Part shown: piece after piece, positions 1 through 6,152 of the stretch
How the letters are laid out: each line of letters opens with the position of its first letter
How positions within the stretch are numbered: position 1 is the stretch's first letter
From: Deltaproteobacteria bacterium
Lineage (GTDB): Bacteria > Desulfobacterota_B > Binatia > UBA9968
Direction of reading: 5' to 3'
Assembly (NCBI GenBank): GCA_005879255.1
Contig: VBKY01000059.1
Span: 1-7,746, forward strand
Length of the DNA: 7,746 nucleotides
The notes under the pieces: generated by a model
The model's input: the letters and a program-made list of their open reading frames with translations, nothing else
Database searches by the model: none
Told to the model about the DNA's origin: nothing
Program-made: the position numbers and the translations under genes

Positions 1-955
1 CGGGAGATTCTACCCAGTGTGGCTGTACACCGGCCATATGGAGCGATGCCAGCACTCGTTTGGGTTCGCCGAGGTCGTTCCATCTGACTCCGGTGACTCT
101 CAGCACCGCGAGCCGTTCCGGGAGTAGCGCGAGCACTCGATGAGAAAAATTTGTTTCTTCCAGATGCCGGTAGAGTTTGCTCACCGCCTTAGCCTCGGCC
201 TCAGTACTGAAAAGAGGGTTTAGGCAAGCGAAGGCGCGGTAAAGGTTTGGTGTGGCGCTCTGGATAATTTCAAGCAATGCTCGCACCGATGCGACCATTA
301 CGAAGCTATTCCACAAGCAACCGCGCATCTGCAGAACTTGGGCCAAGACTTTATTGGGCTTCTCCCAAAAACGGCGGACGCCAAAAACGCTCGCATGTCC
401 TCTAATCAAAGCCGTCGGTTCGATCCATCCGTATTCAACTTCGGGGCTTTCGGGCTCGACACCGAGCAAAATTACAAGATTCTGTCTAAAGTATGCGGTG
501 TCAAGTGCCGTACGAATATGGGCCATGAACTTCCAATCGTCAGAGACATAATGATCTGAGGGAAGGAAGGCAACGATGGCTTGGGGATCAGCCGCGGCGA
601 TTCTCAATAGACTGTAGAGGATGGCGGGGGCGGTGCCGGCGTTGCGCGGTTGGACGACCAGATTGGCAGCATTCGTATCCGCAAGAATCTGACCATAGTA
701 CGGCTCGTGAACGCGGTTGACAACGTAGAGCGTTCGCTCTTTCGCCAATTGTAATGCAGCGCGTCTCTGGGTTTCCTCGAGCAGGGTCGCGCCGCCGAGC
801 ACGGAACAGAACTGTTTGGGTCGTTCATCGCCGGTGATCTTGCGAGTCAAAGACTTGAGGCGAGTGCCATCTCCGCCGGCCAAGATCACCCCCCATTCAT
901 GTTTGTATCGTCTCGATGCGCCGGTAACTTTGGCCGTGCTCGGTTGGTGAATCAT
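1..955 (-). CDS. Sugar-phosphate nucleotidyltransferase, mannose-1-phosphate guanylyltransferase type (3' end cut by window edge)
   Basis: A cytoplasmic enzyme expected to join a sugar 1-phosphate (probably mannose 1-phosphate) to a nucleoside triphosphate, releasing pyrophosphate and giving an NDP-sugar for polysaccharide or glycoconjugate synthesis. The 318 visible codons have no stop. The N-terminal signature GGDGTRL lies at residues 27-33 and RPKQF at 45-49. Further family motifs are QPRNAGTAPA at 102-111, the metal-site FLPSDH at 130-135, GWIEP at 176-180, FWEKP at 196-200, WNSF at 215-218 and WNDLGEP at 292-298. The start is ATG at 955, preceded by AGAGG with a five-base gap. Family members of this type usually have about 330-340 residues, so only the tail should be missing. 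The class is certain. The exact sugar and nucleotide are inferred, because related enzymes use other pairs. The nearest upstream gene is over 300 bases away, so it probably has its own promoter. Confidence 0.9.
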   Translation of the reverse strand, partial: MIHQPSTAKVTGASRRYKHEWGVILAGGDGTRLKSLTRKITGDERPKQFCSVLGGATLLEETQRRAALQLAKERTLYVVNRVHEPYYGQILADTNAANLVVQPRNAGTAPAILYSLLRIAAADPQAIVAFLPSDHYVSDDWKFMAHIRTALDTAYFRQNLVILLGVEPESPEVEYGWIEPTALIRGHASVFGVRRFWEKPNKVLAQVLQMRGCLWNSFVMVASVRALLEIIQSATPNLYRAFACLNPLFSTEAEAKAVSKLYRHLEETNFSHRVLALLPERLAVLRVTGVRWNDLGEPKRVLASLHMAGVQPHWVESP

Positions 956-1289
956 GGTTACCTCTGAAAGCTTTGGAGGTATATCGCCCGATCTCTCGAT
1001 TTTCCTTTAATCGCTGTTTCTGTCGAACGACTCAGTCGGGTCTCGACCCAATTGCGCATTGGATGTCTTCCGCCGGGTAAAGGATGCAGAAGTTTTGCGT
1101 AAGATCTCATTCTGTGAGAGTTTTCGGGCCCGGACGTGAGAGGAATTATGGTCAAGAAGAACCCTTCACACCCTCGACCGCTTAAAAGATATTACGGCTC
1201 CCCGGTTAATTCCGGGTTTCGCGACTGTTAAGATTTAGATGCGGTAGGAGTAATTCGGAATTTTTGCAAGCAGTTTTCCGCGATAATGA
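956..1289. other. Intergenic region upstream of the nucleotidyltransferase
   Basis: About 330 bases without a convincing gene. It should hold the promoter of the nucleotidyltransferase (minus strand), but I see no clear -35/-10 pair. Short dyads are present: CCCGG-TTAATT-CCGGG at 1201-1216 and the 11-base palindrome CGACTCAGTCG at 1028-1038. Neither has the T-tract expected of a terminator in the minus-strand direction. A 27-codon plus-strand reading frame (1148-1231) is discussed separately. Confidence 0.5.
1148..1231 (+). CDS. Possible 27-residue microprotein (doubtful)
   Basis: A plus-strand frame begins with ATG and ends with TAA, with AGAGG four bases before the start. The predicted peptide is basic (MVKKNPSHPRPLKRYY at its start) and has no recognisable motif. 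It is antiparallel to every gene around it, and a frame this short can arise by chance. It is listed only because the start has a plausible ribosome binding site. I would not treat it as a gene without expression or conservation data. Confidence 0.12.
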   Translation: MVKKNPSHPRPLKRYYGSPVNSGFRDC

Positions 1290-1505
1290 TCAGGTGTCCT
1301 CGCCACGACTGTATCGAACCCGCGCTTCGTCATGGCGCGCCCGATCGATTTCCTCGTCTATCAGGCTCCCTACGCGTTGGGCGATCCCGACCAGTTGGGG
1401 AGAATCCGGTTTAAGCGCCATCGCTCTGATAATATCGCCGCGGATCTGACCCGCAGGGTCCCAATAAAATGGTTGGTTCCCCGCTTCCGCCAACGTCGAC
1501 TTTGA
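1290..1505 (-). pseudogene. Remnant of the C-terminal domain of a TPR lipoprotein, in frame behind the aquaporin
   Basis: The 71 sense codons between the aquaporin stop (TGA, 1508-1506) and the next in-frame TGA (1292-1290) encode a peptide clearly homologous to the last third of the TPR lipoprotein at 2420-3034. Both carry YWDP, an IR pair nine to ten residues later, a KP pair, an AQ pair and the near-identical block DEEIDRAR / DNEIDRAR. By eye about 26 of 61 positions match without gaps. There is no ATG at the front. The only usable start is TTG at 1493, without a Shine-Dalgarno site. No TPR units or lipobox precede it. Most likely this is the truncated end of a duplicated lipoprotein gene. 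Alternatives are a small protein from the TTG, or a tail made by UGA readthrough of the aquaporin. The lack of internal stops and the retained motifs keep those alternatives open. Confidence 0.6.
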
Positions 1506-2288
1506 TCATGTCGCCGGTTTGCCGCAGAAAATGCAACGTTTGCTGTTTTCATGATGGAGCTTGGCGCAGCCCACGTGCCGAGCCCCTCGAATGTGAAGAT
1601 ATACCTCTGCCGCCGACAACATGCCAATGAGCGGCGCGGTGAAATAGATCCACAAATCGGCCCAATGCCGTGCGGCAACTGCTGAGGCGAAACTACGTGC
1701 CGGATTCATGCTCATACCGGAGATCGGTGCTTCGAAGGTGATGTAAATCATTACCAATGCGCCGGCGCAAAGGCCGGTTAGTTTGTGCAGCCGCGAGTTA
1801 TTCGAGACGTATAGGATGACCGTCATCAGGATGAACGCAATCGCGACCTCCGCGACGAATGCCGCAATTGCTCCCGCATATCCGGGTGCCGTCACGACAT
1901 AATTGACTGAAGGGTGCGATGCCCACGTCGAAAGCATCGTTGAAGCGGCCAACGCGCCTAGCAAGCCGCCGACAAACTGGAAGGTGAGATAAAAGGCGGC
2001 ATCGCATATTTTGATTTTGCCGAGCCTAAAGAAGGTAATCGTGGTCGACGGATTGATGTGAGCACCGGACTGTTTTCCCCACGGTGAATAGATGATCGCG
2101 ATCGCGGTGCCGCCCATGGCCGATCCCATCAAAAAACGTCGCAGCAGCGGATTGGGAATCGCCTGGTGAACCAGCGAAGCGGGATGTTCTAGAATCGTAC
2201 CGAAGGTAAATGCCGAGACCATGAAGAGCGCAAGACAGGCGCCCTCGATCAAGTACTCAGGCCAATGGTTCTTCAGCGCATCCATCAT
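1506..2288 (-). CDS. Aquaporin / MIP-family channel with NPS-NPA motifs and Cys/His-rich tail
   Basis: An inner-membrane channel of the major intrinsic protein family, expected to pass water or small neutral solutes. It has 260 residues with about six hydrophobic spans. The two half-helix motifs are SGAHINPST (NPS at 79-81, in place of the usual NPA) and GMSMNPARS (NPA at 195-197, followed by the selectivity-filter arginine 198). After the last span comes a cytoplasmic tail with C241, H245, H246, C252 and C255, a pattern that could bind a metal. Its role is unknown to me. Two adjacent ATGs (2288 and 2285) could start the protein and neither has a good Shine-Dalgarno site. I keep the first because the conserved-looking KNHWPEYLIE follows at once. 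The gene lies 131 bases behind the TPR lipoprotein and may be co-transcribed. Water versus glycerol or metalloid specificity cannot be decided here. Confidence 0.92.
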   Translation of the reverse strand: MMDALKNHWPEYLIEGACLALFMVSAFTFGTILEHPASLVHQAIPNPLLRRFLMGSAMGGTAIAIIYSPWGKQSGAHINPSTTITFFRLGKIKICDAAFYLTFQFVGGLLGALAASTMLSTWASHPSVNYVVTAPGYAGAIAAFVAEVAIAFILMTVILYVSNNSRLHKLTGLCAGALVMIYITFEAPISGMSMNPARSFASAVAARHWADLWIYFTAPLIGMLSAAEVYLHIRGARHVGCAKLHHENSKRCIFCGKPAT

Positions 2289-2419
2289 AAGGATTAGATG
2301 CGGGAAATTTTAGAATGATGCGATCACTTGACGCTGTATAAGTAGCCCAACCGTGCGGCGGTCGGCTTGTTTCTTGGGTGCCGCAGCGGCTGAAGGCATG
2401 CAGGGTTTCCTGGAAGTAA

Positions 2420-3034
2420 TTAGTTTCTTCCGCCGCTTTGGTAAATCGATTGCGATTCGAATTGACGGGCGCGGTCGATCTCGTTGTCGAATTGACGTCC
2501 GATGTGCTGCGCCGACGCGGCGAACTCGCCTGCTTCCGGTTTTCCAGCCAAAGTTCGCTCGATGGCGAGGCGAATGTTCCTGGTCGGATCCCAGTAAATG
2601 CCATGCTGGCCATCGGCGGCCAGTTCGTCGAGTTCCGCGTGGATGCCGTTGAGCCCGGCCTCTATTTCCTTGCGGCCCTGTTCTCGGTCGCCGCCACGAT
2701 ACAGTGTCAGGCCGAAATATAGGTGCGCCAAAGGATCGTTTTTATCGTTCATCAGGGCGCGTTCAAGAGCAGCCCGGGCTTTGTCGTCTTCGCCGGTCTC
2801 GTAATAAGCGCGGCCGAGATAAGTCAGAACACTCTCATGAACTGGGGAGGGAAATTTGTAGTTGGGGTCGGACTCGGCGGCGCGGCTAAGATAAATCACG
2901 GCCTGCGCAGAATTGCCGGTCTGAAGCGCGCTACGGCCAGCTTGAACATCGCTTCCGATCTTCAGCGCACTGCAACTCGCTACAAAGATAAGCGCCGACA
3001 AACAAGGCCCAATAAATGATCGATTTGGGTTCAT
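2420..3034 (-). CDS. TPR-repeat lipoprotein
   Basis: A predicted 204-residue envelope lipoprotein. The start is ATG at 3034 with GAGGA nine bases upstream. It is preferred over an ATG 20 codons earlier because it puts a compact signal peptide directly in front of the lipobox VASC, making C21 the lipidated cysteine. Mature residues 27-57 resemble a degenerate tetratricopeptide repeat. Residues 67-101 form a good one (GRAYYETGEDDKARAALERAL) and 102-128 a third. The C-terminal 70 residues carry a distinct domain with YWDP at 147-150 and NEIDRAR near the end. TPR proteins act as binding scaffolds, but the partner is unknown. The C-terminal domain recurs as a remnant behind the aquaporin, so lipoprotein and channel are repeatedly associated here. 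Function beyond an envelope scaffold cannot be assigned. Confidence 0.82.
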   Translation of the reverse strand: MNPNRSFIGPCLSALIFVASCSALKIGSDVQAGRSALQTGNSAQAVIYLSRAAESDPNYKFPSPVHESVLTYLGRAYYETGEDDKARAALERALMNDKNDPLAHLYFGLTLYRGGDREQGRKEIEAGLNGIHAELDELAADGQHGIYWDPTRNIRLAIERTLAGKPEAGEFAASAQHIGRQFDNEIDRARQFESQSIYQSGGRN

Positions 3035-3344
3035 TTGACACGTTCCTCGGATGATGTTGCCACAAACAAAGATTCCTATTAAGGAAAATACCACTAATTA
3101 GGAATAGACAATAGCGCGGTTTATTTTCCGGCCAGCCGGACTTGTATCCCAGAGTCTATCAAAATTAAATCCTCGCACGCCGACAATGGTGACGGGGGGA
3201 ACGTAACGGCAAGGGCTCGATCATCTGCCGGCGGGCACACGGCGCAGTAGCAAGCTTACGGGATAAACCGAATCTGGCTTCTGAGGCGGCAGGTTTTTTT
3301 AACCGCGGTAAAGTGACACTAAACGTGACATCAAATGGAGAAAC
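3035..3344. other. Intergenic region between dehydrogenase and TPR lipoprotein
   Basis: About 310 bases without a credible gene. It should contain the dehydrogenase terminator and the lipoprotein promoter. Visible structure: a 7-base inverted repeat ATTCCTA / TAGGAAT (3072-3078 and 3099-3105, 20-base gap) just upstream of the lipoprotein, the palindrome CTAATTAG inside it, a short CCGGC-CA-GCCGG hairpin near 3128-3139, and a GTGACA direct repeat at 3313 and 3325. None forms a hairpin plus T-tract in the minus-strand direction, so no terminator is called. Confidence 0.5.
3072..3105. repeat. Inverted repeat upstream of the TPR lipoprotein, possible operator
   Basis: The arms ATTCCTA (3072-3078) and TAGGAAT (3099-3105) are perfect complements separated by 20 bases. 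They lie 38-71 bases in front of the lipoprotein start codon in an AT-rich stretch where a promoter would be expected. Two half-sites about 27 bases apart, centre to centre, could hold a dimeric regulator, but short AT-rich dyads are common by chance. Confidence 0.3.
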
Positions 3345-4457
3345 TCAATTGAGCTGAATGACGTTTTTGATACCGCTACTCTTGCCGATCAGTAGATCGC
3401 GATGAACGTCCATCGGGAAGCGGCCGCTAATGACGGACTTCACCGCCTCCGGCCAACGCTGCGAGAAAATCCCGACGTCCCTGATCGAAGCTTCGAAAGC
3501 GTCACGTCCGGCGTTGACCGTGCCGAAGACGACCTGGTTTTTGAGCACGAGGTTACGCATCATGAGGTCGGTATCCACTTCGATCGGGCCTTTTCGGCCG
3601 GGAACGCCGGTAAAAATGAATACACCGTTGGTGCCCAGTAGCTTGATCATATCGAAGGCTAGGCGCGAGGCGCCGGTCGCTTCGTAAACTAGATCGACGT
3701 TACCGACTTCTTGTACCAAAGCTTCGAGAGAATGGGTTTCCGCCGATATGTATTTGGCGCCGATCATTTTCAAAACGTCGGCCTTGGGATTCGGTACCGG
3801 CTCACGGGCATAAACGTAGGTGTCAAAATCGTAATTCACAAGAGCCATCGCGCCCAATAAGCCGACGGGCCCGGCGCCGAGAACAACCGCGCGGTGGCAG
3901 TGTGCCGGAGCTTTGCCGGGCTGGACGAGGCAACTCCACGGTAGACGTTGCTGCACGTCCCACATTTGCATAAGGGCTTTTTCCGCGATGGTGAGCGGTT
4001 CAACGAGCACCGCCACATCTCGCAGCTCATTTGGAACCGGATTCATGTACTTCTCGTCATCGACAACGTACTGCGCCATGAAGCCGTGCTGCTGTTTAAT
4101 GCCCCTTTCGGTGAAGTCGCCGGTGAAACAGAAATCCTGGCGGCCGTTGGTGCAAGCCATGCAGTGACTGTGTGGGCATGGGCGTCGAACCATGGGTACG
4201 ACCAAGTCGCCGACTTTTACGCGACTTACCTTGGGGCCGACTTCAACCACTTCACCGAGGGATTCGTGCCCGATGACCAAATACTCAGTGTCGGCCGGCG
4301 GCGTGCCATACTCGAAAGCGCAGATCTCTTTGTCGGTGCCGCAGACGCCGGCTTCGATCATGCGCAGCTTGACGTCCGACGGTGACGAAATGTTTGGCTC
4401 AGGCTGGTCGATGAGGCTGACTTGTTTTGCTTTGGGTATTACGGCGATGGCCCGCAT
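3345..4457 (-). CDS. Zinc-dependent glucose 1-dehydrogenase-like medium-chain dehydrogenase
   Basis: A 370-residue cytoplasmic oxidoreductase of the medium-chain alcohol dehydrogenase superfamily, closest in pattern to the glucose dehydrogenase branch. Such enzymes oxidise glucose or related aldoses to the lactone with NAD(P). The start is ATG at 4457 with AGGAG nine bases upstream. A longer open frame to 4535 is rejected because MRAIAVIP is the typical N-terminus. The catalytic zinc site is GVCGTD with C39, D42 and the GHE motif at 63-65. A structural zinc set follows at C94, C99, C102 and C110, inside RRPCPHSHCMAC and GRQDFC. The dinucleotide fold shows as VVLGAGPVGLLGAMAL in the middle of the protein, and a YAREP stretch follows at the expected end of the second strand. 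It is the only clear metabolic enzyme in the middle of the run. The true substrate could be another sugar or polyol. Confidence 0.88.
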   Translation of the reverse strand: MRAIAVIPKAKQVSLIDQPEPNISSPSDVKLRMIEAGVCGTDKEICAFEYGTPPADTEYLVIGHESLGEVVEVGPKVSRVKVGDLVVPMVRRPCPHSHCMACTNGRQDFCFTGDFTERGIKQQHGFMAQYVVDDEKYMNPVPNELRDVAVLVEPLTIAEKALMQMWDVQQRLPWSCLVQPGKAPAHCHRAVVLGAGPVGLLGAMALVNYDFDTYVYAREPVPNPKADVLKMIGAKYISAETHSLEALVQEVGNVDLVYEATGASRLAFDMIKLLGTNGVFIFTGVPGRKGPIEVDTDLMMRNLVLKNQVVFGTVNAGRDAFEASIRDVGIFSQRWPEAVKSVISGRFPMDVHRDLLIGKSSGIKNVIQLN

Positions 4458-4553
4458 AAGTAAATTCTCCTGTGGGTGGCCGGTATCGGCATTTTCGGCC
4501 GCGGCTTTGCGTGTTAGATGCGCGACAAGCGGCAAAAGGATGCGTGGTGGAAA

Positions 4554-4895
4554 TTAGCTCCGCGTTGATTGACCCGGCGTCGGGGGCAGCAAGGACTGAC
4601 ACGTCCCCTGCAATCTCGGACTTAACAAAAATGTCCGGGTAAGCTCGATGGTCTTTTTGTAGGTTTGCAAAAATGCCGCGCAGTCGCTGCAAGCTTTGAG
4701 GTGACTTTCAAACGCCGATAGTTCTTCAAGATCGAGACGGGAAGCTAGGTACTCGGCGGTGAATTCAACTTCTCGTTTGCACGTGTTGGGTGGCTTACCA
4801 AAACTAGGTGACCGCGCCGTGATTCGGGAACCGACGATTTTTTTACCTGCAATACCATGTCGGTTCCGGCGGTCAAATGTGGTAACGGTACGAAT
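4554..4895 (-). CDS. Soluble zinc-finger (ZAS/zf-HC2) putative anti-sigma protein with non-canonical start
   Basis: A 113-residue protein if started at 4895. It carries a zinc-binding anti-sigma signature: C39, then HLKACSDC giving H65, C69 and C72, followed by AAFLQTYKKT. The block from the first cysteine to YKKT closely matches the protein at 5819-6130, so the two are paralogs. No membrane span follows, which suggests a cytoplasmic, possibly redox- or metal-sensing, sigma-binding protein. The reading frame contains no ATG, GTG or TTG upstream of the domain. The best start is ATT at 4895, with a strong AAGAGGAG seven bases before it. The alternative is ATG at 4858 in another frame, joined by a -1 slip on a run of seven A residues (complement of 4838-4844). 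A point mutation or a homopolymer error are further options. The protein ends 96 bases before the dehydrogenase start. Confidence 0.7.
   Translation of the reverse strand: MRTVTTFDRRNRHGIAGKKIVGSRITARSPSFGKPPNTCKREVEFTAEYLASRLDLEELSAFESHLKACSDCAAFLQTYKKTIELTRTFLLSPRLQGTCQSLLPPTPGQSTRS
4827..4867. repeat. Perfect 9-base inverted repeat inside the 5' part of the second zinc-finger gene
   Basis: GGAACCGAC at 4827-4835 and GTCGGTTCC at 4859-4867 are exact complements around a 23-base loop. On the minus-strand transcript the loop holds an ATG (4858) and the run of seven A residues. A stem of this strength near the translation start could control translation or act as a protein-binding dyad. Its place between the ATT start candidate and the zinc-finger domain is notable. 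Confidence 0.6.
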
Positions 4896-4957
4896 GGCTG
4901 TGCTCCTCTTAGTCTGAGCTCGAACTTGTGATCCGTTTACCTGGGGCTGAGCGTGGT

Positions 4958-5197
4958 TTAGCGACCGGCTCGCCGATTTCCGTGCGACCGCTGTGAGGTG
5001 ACCACGAGTCGAACCGGAGCCAATGAACGCGCCAGCCTGACGTTGTAGCAGTCGAAGATGTTCTTCAATGCTGCGAGCACCAAGGCGTCATCTTTCGTCA
5101 GGTTGGTAAGCTCTTGGAGCAGGTCCATGAAAGTCGTCCTGATCAAGGTTGGCTTTGGCCGGACCGCTCGTGTAAATTCCATCGGTTTCACTTTCAT
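4958..5197 (-). CDS. Small protein of unknown function (79 aa)
   Basis: Not recognised as a named family. The start is the ATG at 5197, chosen over one six codons earlier because GGGAGG lies just in front of it at normal spacing. The first 20 residues are basic and Pro/Lys-rich. A central amphipathic segment follows (TTFMDLLQELTNLTKDDAL at 21-39, then VLAALKNIFDCYNVRLARSLAPVRLV to 65), probably two helices, and the end is Arg/Gly-rich. There is no signal peptide or membrane span. The residue pattern of the middle looks like a conserved protein rather than random translation. It is flanked by the other small gene upstream and the second zinc-finger gene downstream, so it may be a regulated stress protein or an accessory of the sigma system. 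That role is inference only. Confidence 0.65.
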   Translation of the reverse strand: MKVKPMEFTRAVRPKPTLIRTTFMDLLQELTNLTKDDALVLAALKNIFDCYNVRLARSLAPVRLVVTSQRSHGNRRAGR

Positions 5198-5482
5198 GTT
5201 TTCCCTCCCAAGCATTGCTCCTGTAGATTAGATGTCCCAGCTCGGTGGAAAGTTACACAACCAAGAGGCGAATCACTTAGGTAGAAGAAAGCGGACGTCT
5301 GGATCGGTCAAAAGGCGGGAGAAACGATTAAACGTGTGCGGTGGCTCGGCGGATGCCGATCCTCCGCGCGCGAGGCTTTATTCCTCGGATTGCGCCACGT
5401 CGACGCTTTTCCGGATCCCGAAGATTCCAGATTACTTGGATCTGTCGTCGAGTAAAGTTATGATCTAATCGCGCGATTCGAG
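5198..5482. other. Intergenic region between the two small-protein genes
   Basis: About 285 bases with open frames on both strands but none with a ribosome binding site or a recognisable domain. The space is large enough for a separate promoter for the 79-residue protein. I see no convincing promoter box, terminator or RNA gene. Confidence 0.4.
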
Positions 5483-5686
5483 CTACATCGTGCGCAACTC
5501 GCGAGTGTCTCTTGGCTTTCTGCTGCCTTTTAGAAGTGCGGCACGCTCGTGATCGCGAATCTGGTCCAATCGAGCCTGAAACCAGGTAGCTCGCGGCCAA
5601 GCCCAACGAACCTGCGGCAACTGGTCGCCATTGTAATAGCCTTCATTCACCGGACTTTGGCTGAAAACGGCTTCCCAAGTGTTCAT
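5483..5686 (-). CDS. Small tryptophan-rich protein of unknown function (67 aa)
   Basis: A short frame supported mainly by its start: ATG at 5686 follows AGGAGGGAG, a near-perfect Shine-Dalgarno site, at six to nine bases. The predicted product begins MNTWEAVFSQSPVNEGYY, has four tryptophans and several tyrosines and phenylalanines in its first 37 residues, then a charged likely helix (WFQARLDQIRDHERAALL), and a basic end. There is no signal peptide, membrane span, or cysteine. I do not recognise the family. It lies 132 bases behind the first zinc-finger gene on the same strand, so it may be a target or late member of the sigma-factor operon. Overlapping frames on both strands are taken as shadows because they lack such a start site. 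Confidence 0.6.
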   Translation of the reverse strand: MNTWEAVFSQSPVNEGYYNGDQLPQVRWAWPRATWFQARLDQIRDHERAALLKGSRKPRDTRELRTM

Positions 5687-5818
5687 GATCTACTCCCTCC
5701 TCGCTATGATTCTACGTTGGTGTCCCGGAAAACGGATGCCCCGGGAGCGATTCGGCTTTTAAAAATTAGCCAGCCTGCAATATTTGCATTTTGCTGAAGT
5801 GTAAGCAAGCAAGATTGA

Positions 5819-6130
5819 TTAACTAGTAAATTGGCTGGCGAGACAAAACAAACAGGCGAGGATTCGTTGCATTTTCTTGCGTAAGAAAGCGAGCACGTTG
5901 TTGCGAACTTTGGTAGGAATCGCCGAATAACTAATTGAGCCCGCGACCGACACGGTTTTCTTATAGGTGTTTAAAAAATTTACGCAGTCAGGACAGATCC
6001 TCAAATGCTGCTCGAACTTGCGCGTGAGGCGCGGACTGAGCCGGTCAGTTATGTAATTAAGGATCAATGCACTCATCTGCTTGCAGGTTTTGCCGGTCGG
6101 CGTCTTGGGAGCCCGCGTTCGCTTTGGCAT
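5819..6130 (-). CDS. Soluble zinc-finger (ZAS/zf-HC2) putative anti-sigma factor
   Basis: A 103-residue protein directly downstream of the ECF sigma factor, with 22 bases between them, which is the usual place for its cognate anti-sigma factor. After a basic N-terminus come C16 and then QHLRICPDC, giving H42, C46 and C49, the Cys...His-x3-Cys-x2-Cys pattern of zinc-binding anti-sigma domains. The segment NFLNTYKKT follows. Anti-sigma factors of this type hold their sigma between regions 2 and 4 and release it on a signal. No membrane segment is evident, although the C-terminus contains a short hydrophobic, cysteine-containing stretch (RILACLFCLA). That fits a cytoplasmic sensor better than an envelope sensor. 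The ATG at 6130 has AAGGA about 13 bases upstream, rather far, and translation may be coupled to the sigma gene. Confidence 0.8.
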   Translation of the reverse strand: MPKRTRAPKTPTGKTCKQMSALILNYITDRLSPRLTRKFEQHLRICPDCVNFLNTYKKTVSVAGSISYSAIPTKVRNNVLAFLRKKMQRILACLFCLASQFTS

Positions 6131-6152
6131 ATCGTCGCGACCGTCCTTCTAG

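Noticed and set aside
958..1155. 65-codon minus-strand frame upstream of the nucleotidyltransferase
   Set aside because: It would end directly before the nucleotidyltransferase start, but it lacks an RBS and any recognisable pattern. Treated as leader region.
3035..3094. 20-codon upstream extension of the TPR lipoprotein
   Set aside because: It would put a second hydrophobic stretch before the signal peptide. The ATG at 3034 has an RBS and correct distance to the lipobox cysteine.
3285..3310. T-run (TTTTTTT at 3294-3300) after a GC-rich stretch as a rho-independent terminator
   Set aside because: The orientation suits only plus-strand transcription, where no gene ends, and the preceding bases do not form a convincing stem.
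3948..4385. 145-codon plus-strand frame opposite the dehydrogenase
   Set aside because: Antisense shadow of a clearly conserved enzyme; no RBS or domain of its own.
4458..4535. 26-codon upstream extension of the glucose dehydrogenase-like enzyme
   Set aside because: The internal ATG at 4457 has a good AGGAG and gives the normal N-terminus MRAIAVIP. The extension has no RBS and no similarity to the family.
5328..5606. Arg-rich 92-codon minus-strand frame overlapping the small tryptophan-rich gene
   Set aside because: No ribosome binding site and low-complexity basic composition typical of an off-frame translation. The overlapping frame starting at 5686 has a strong start site.
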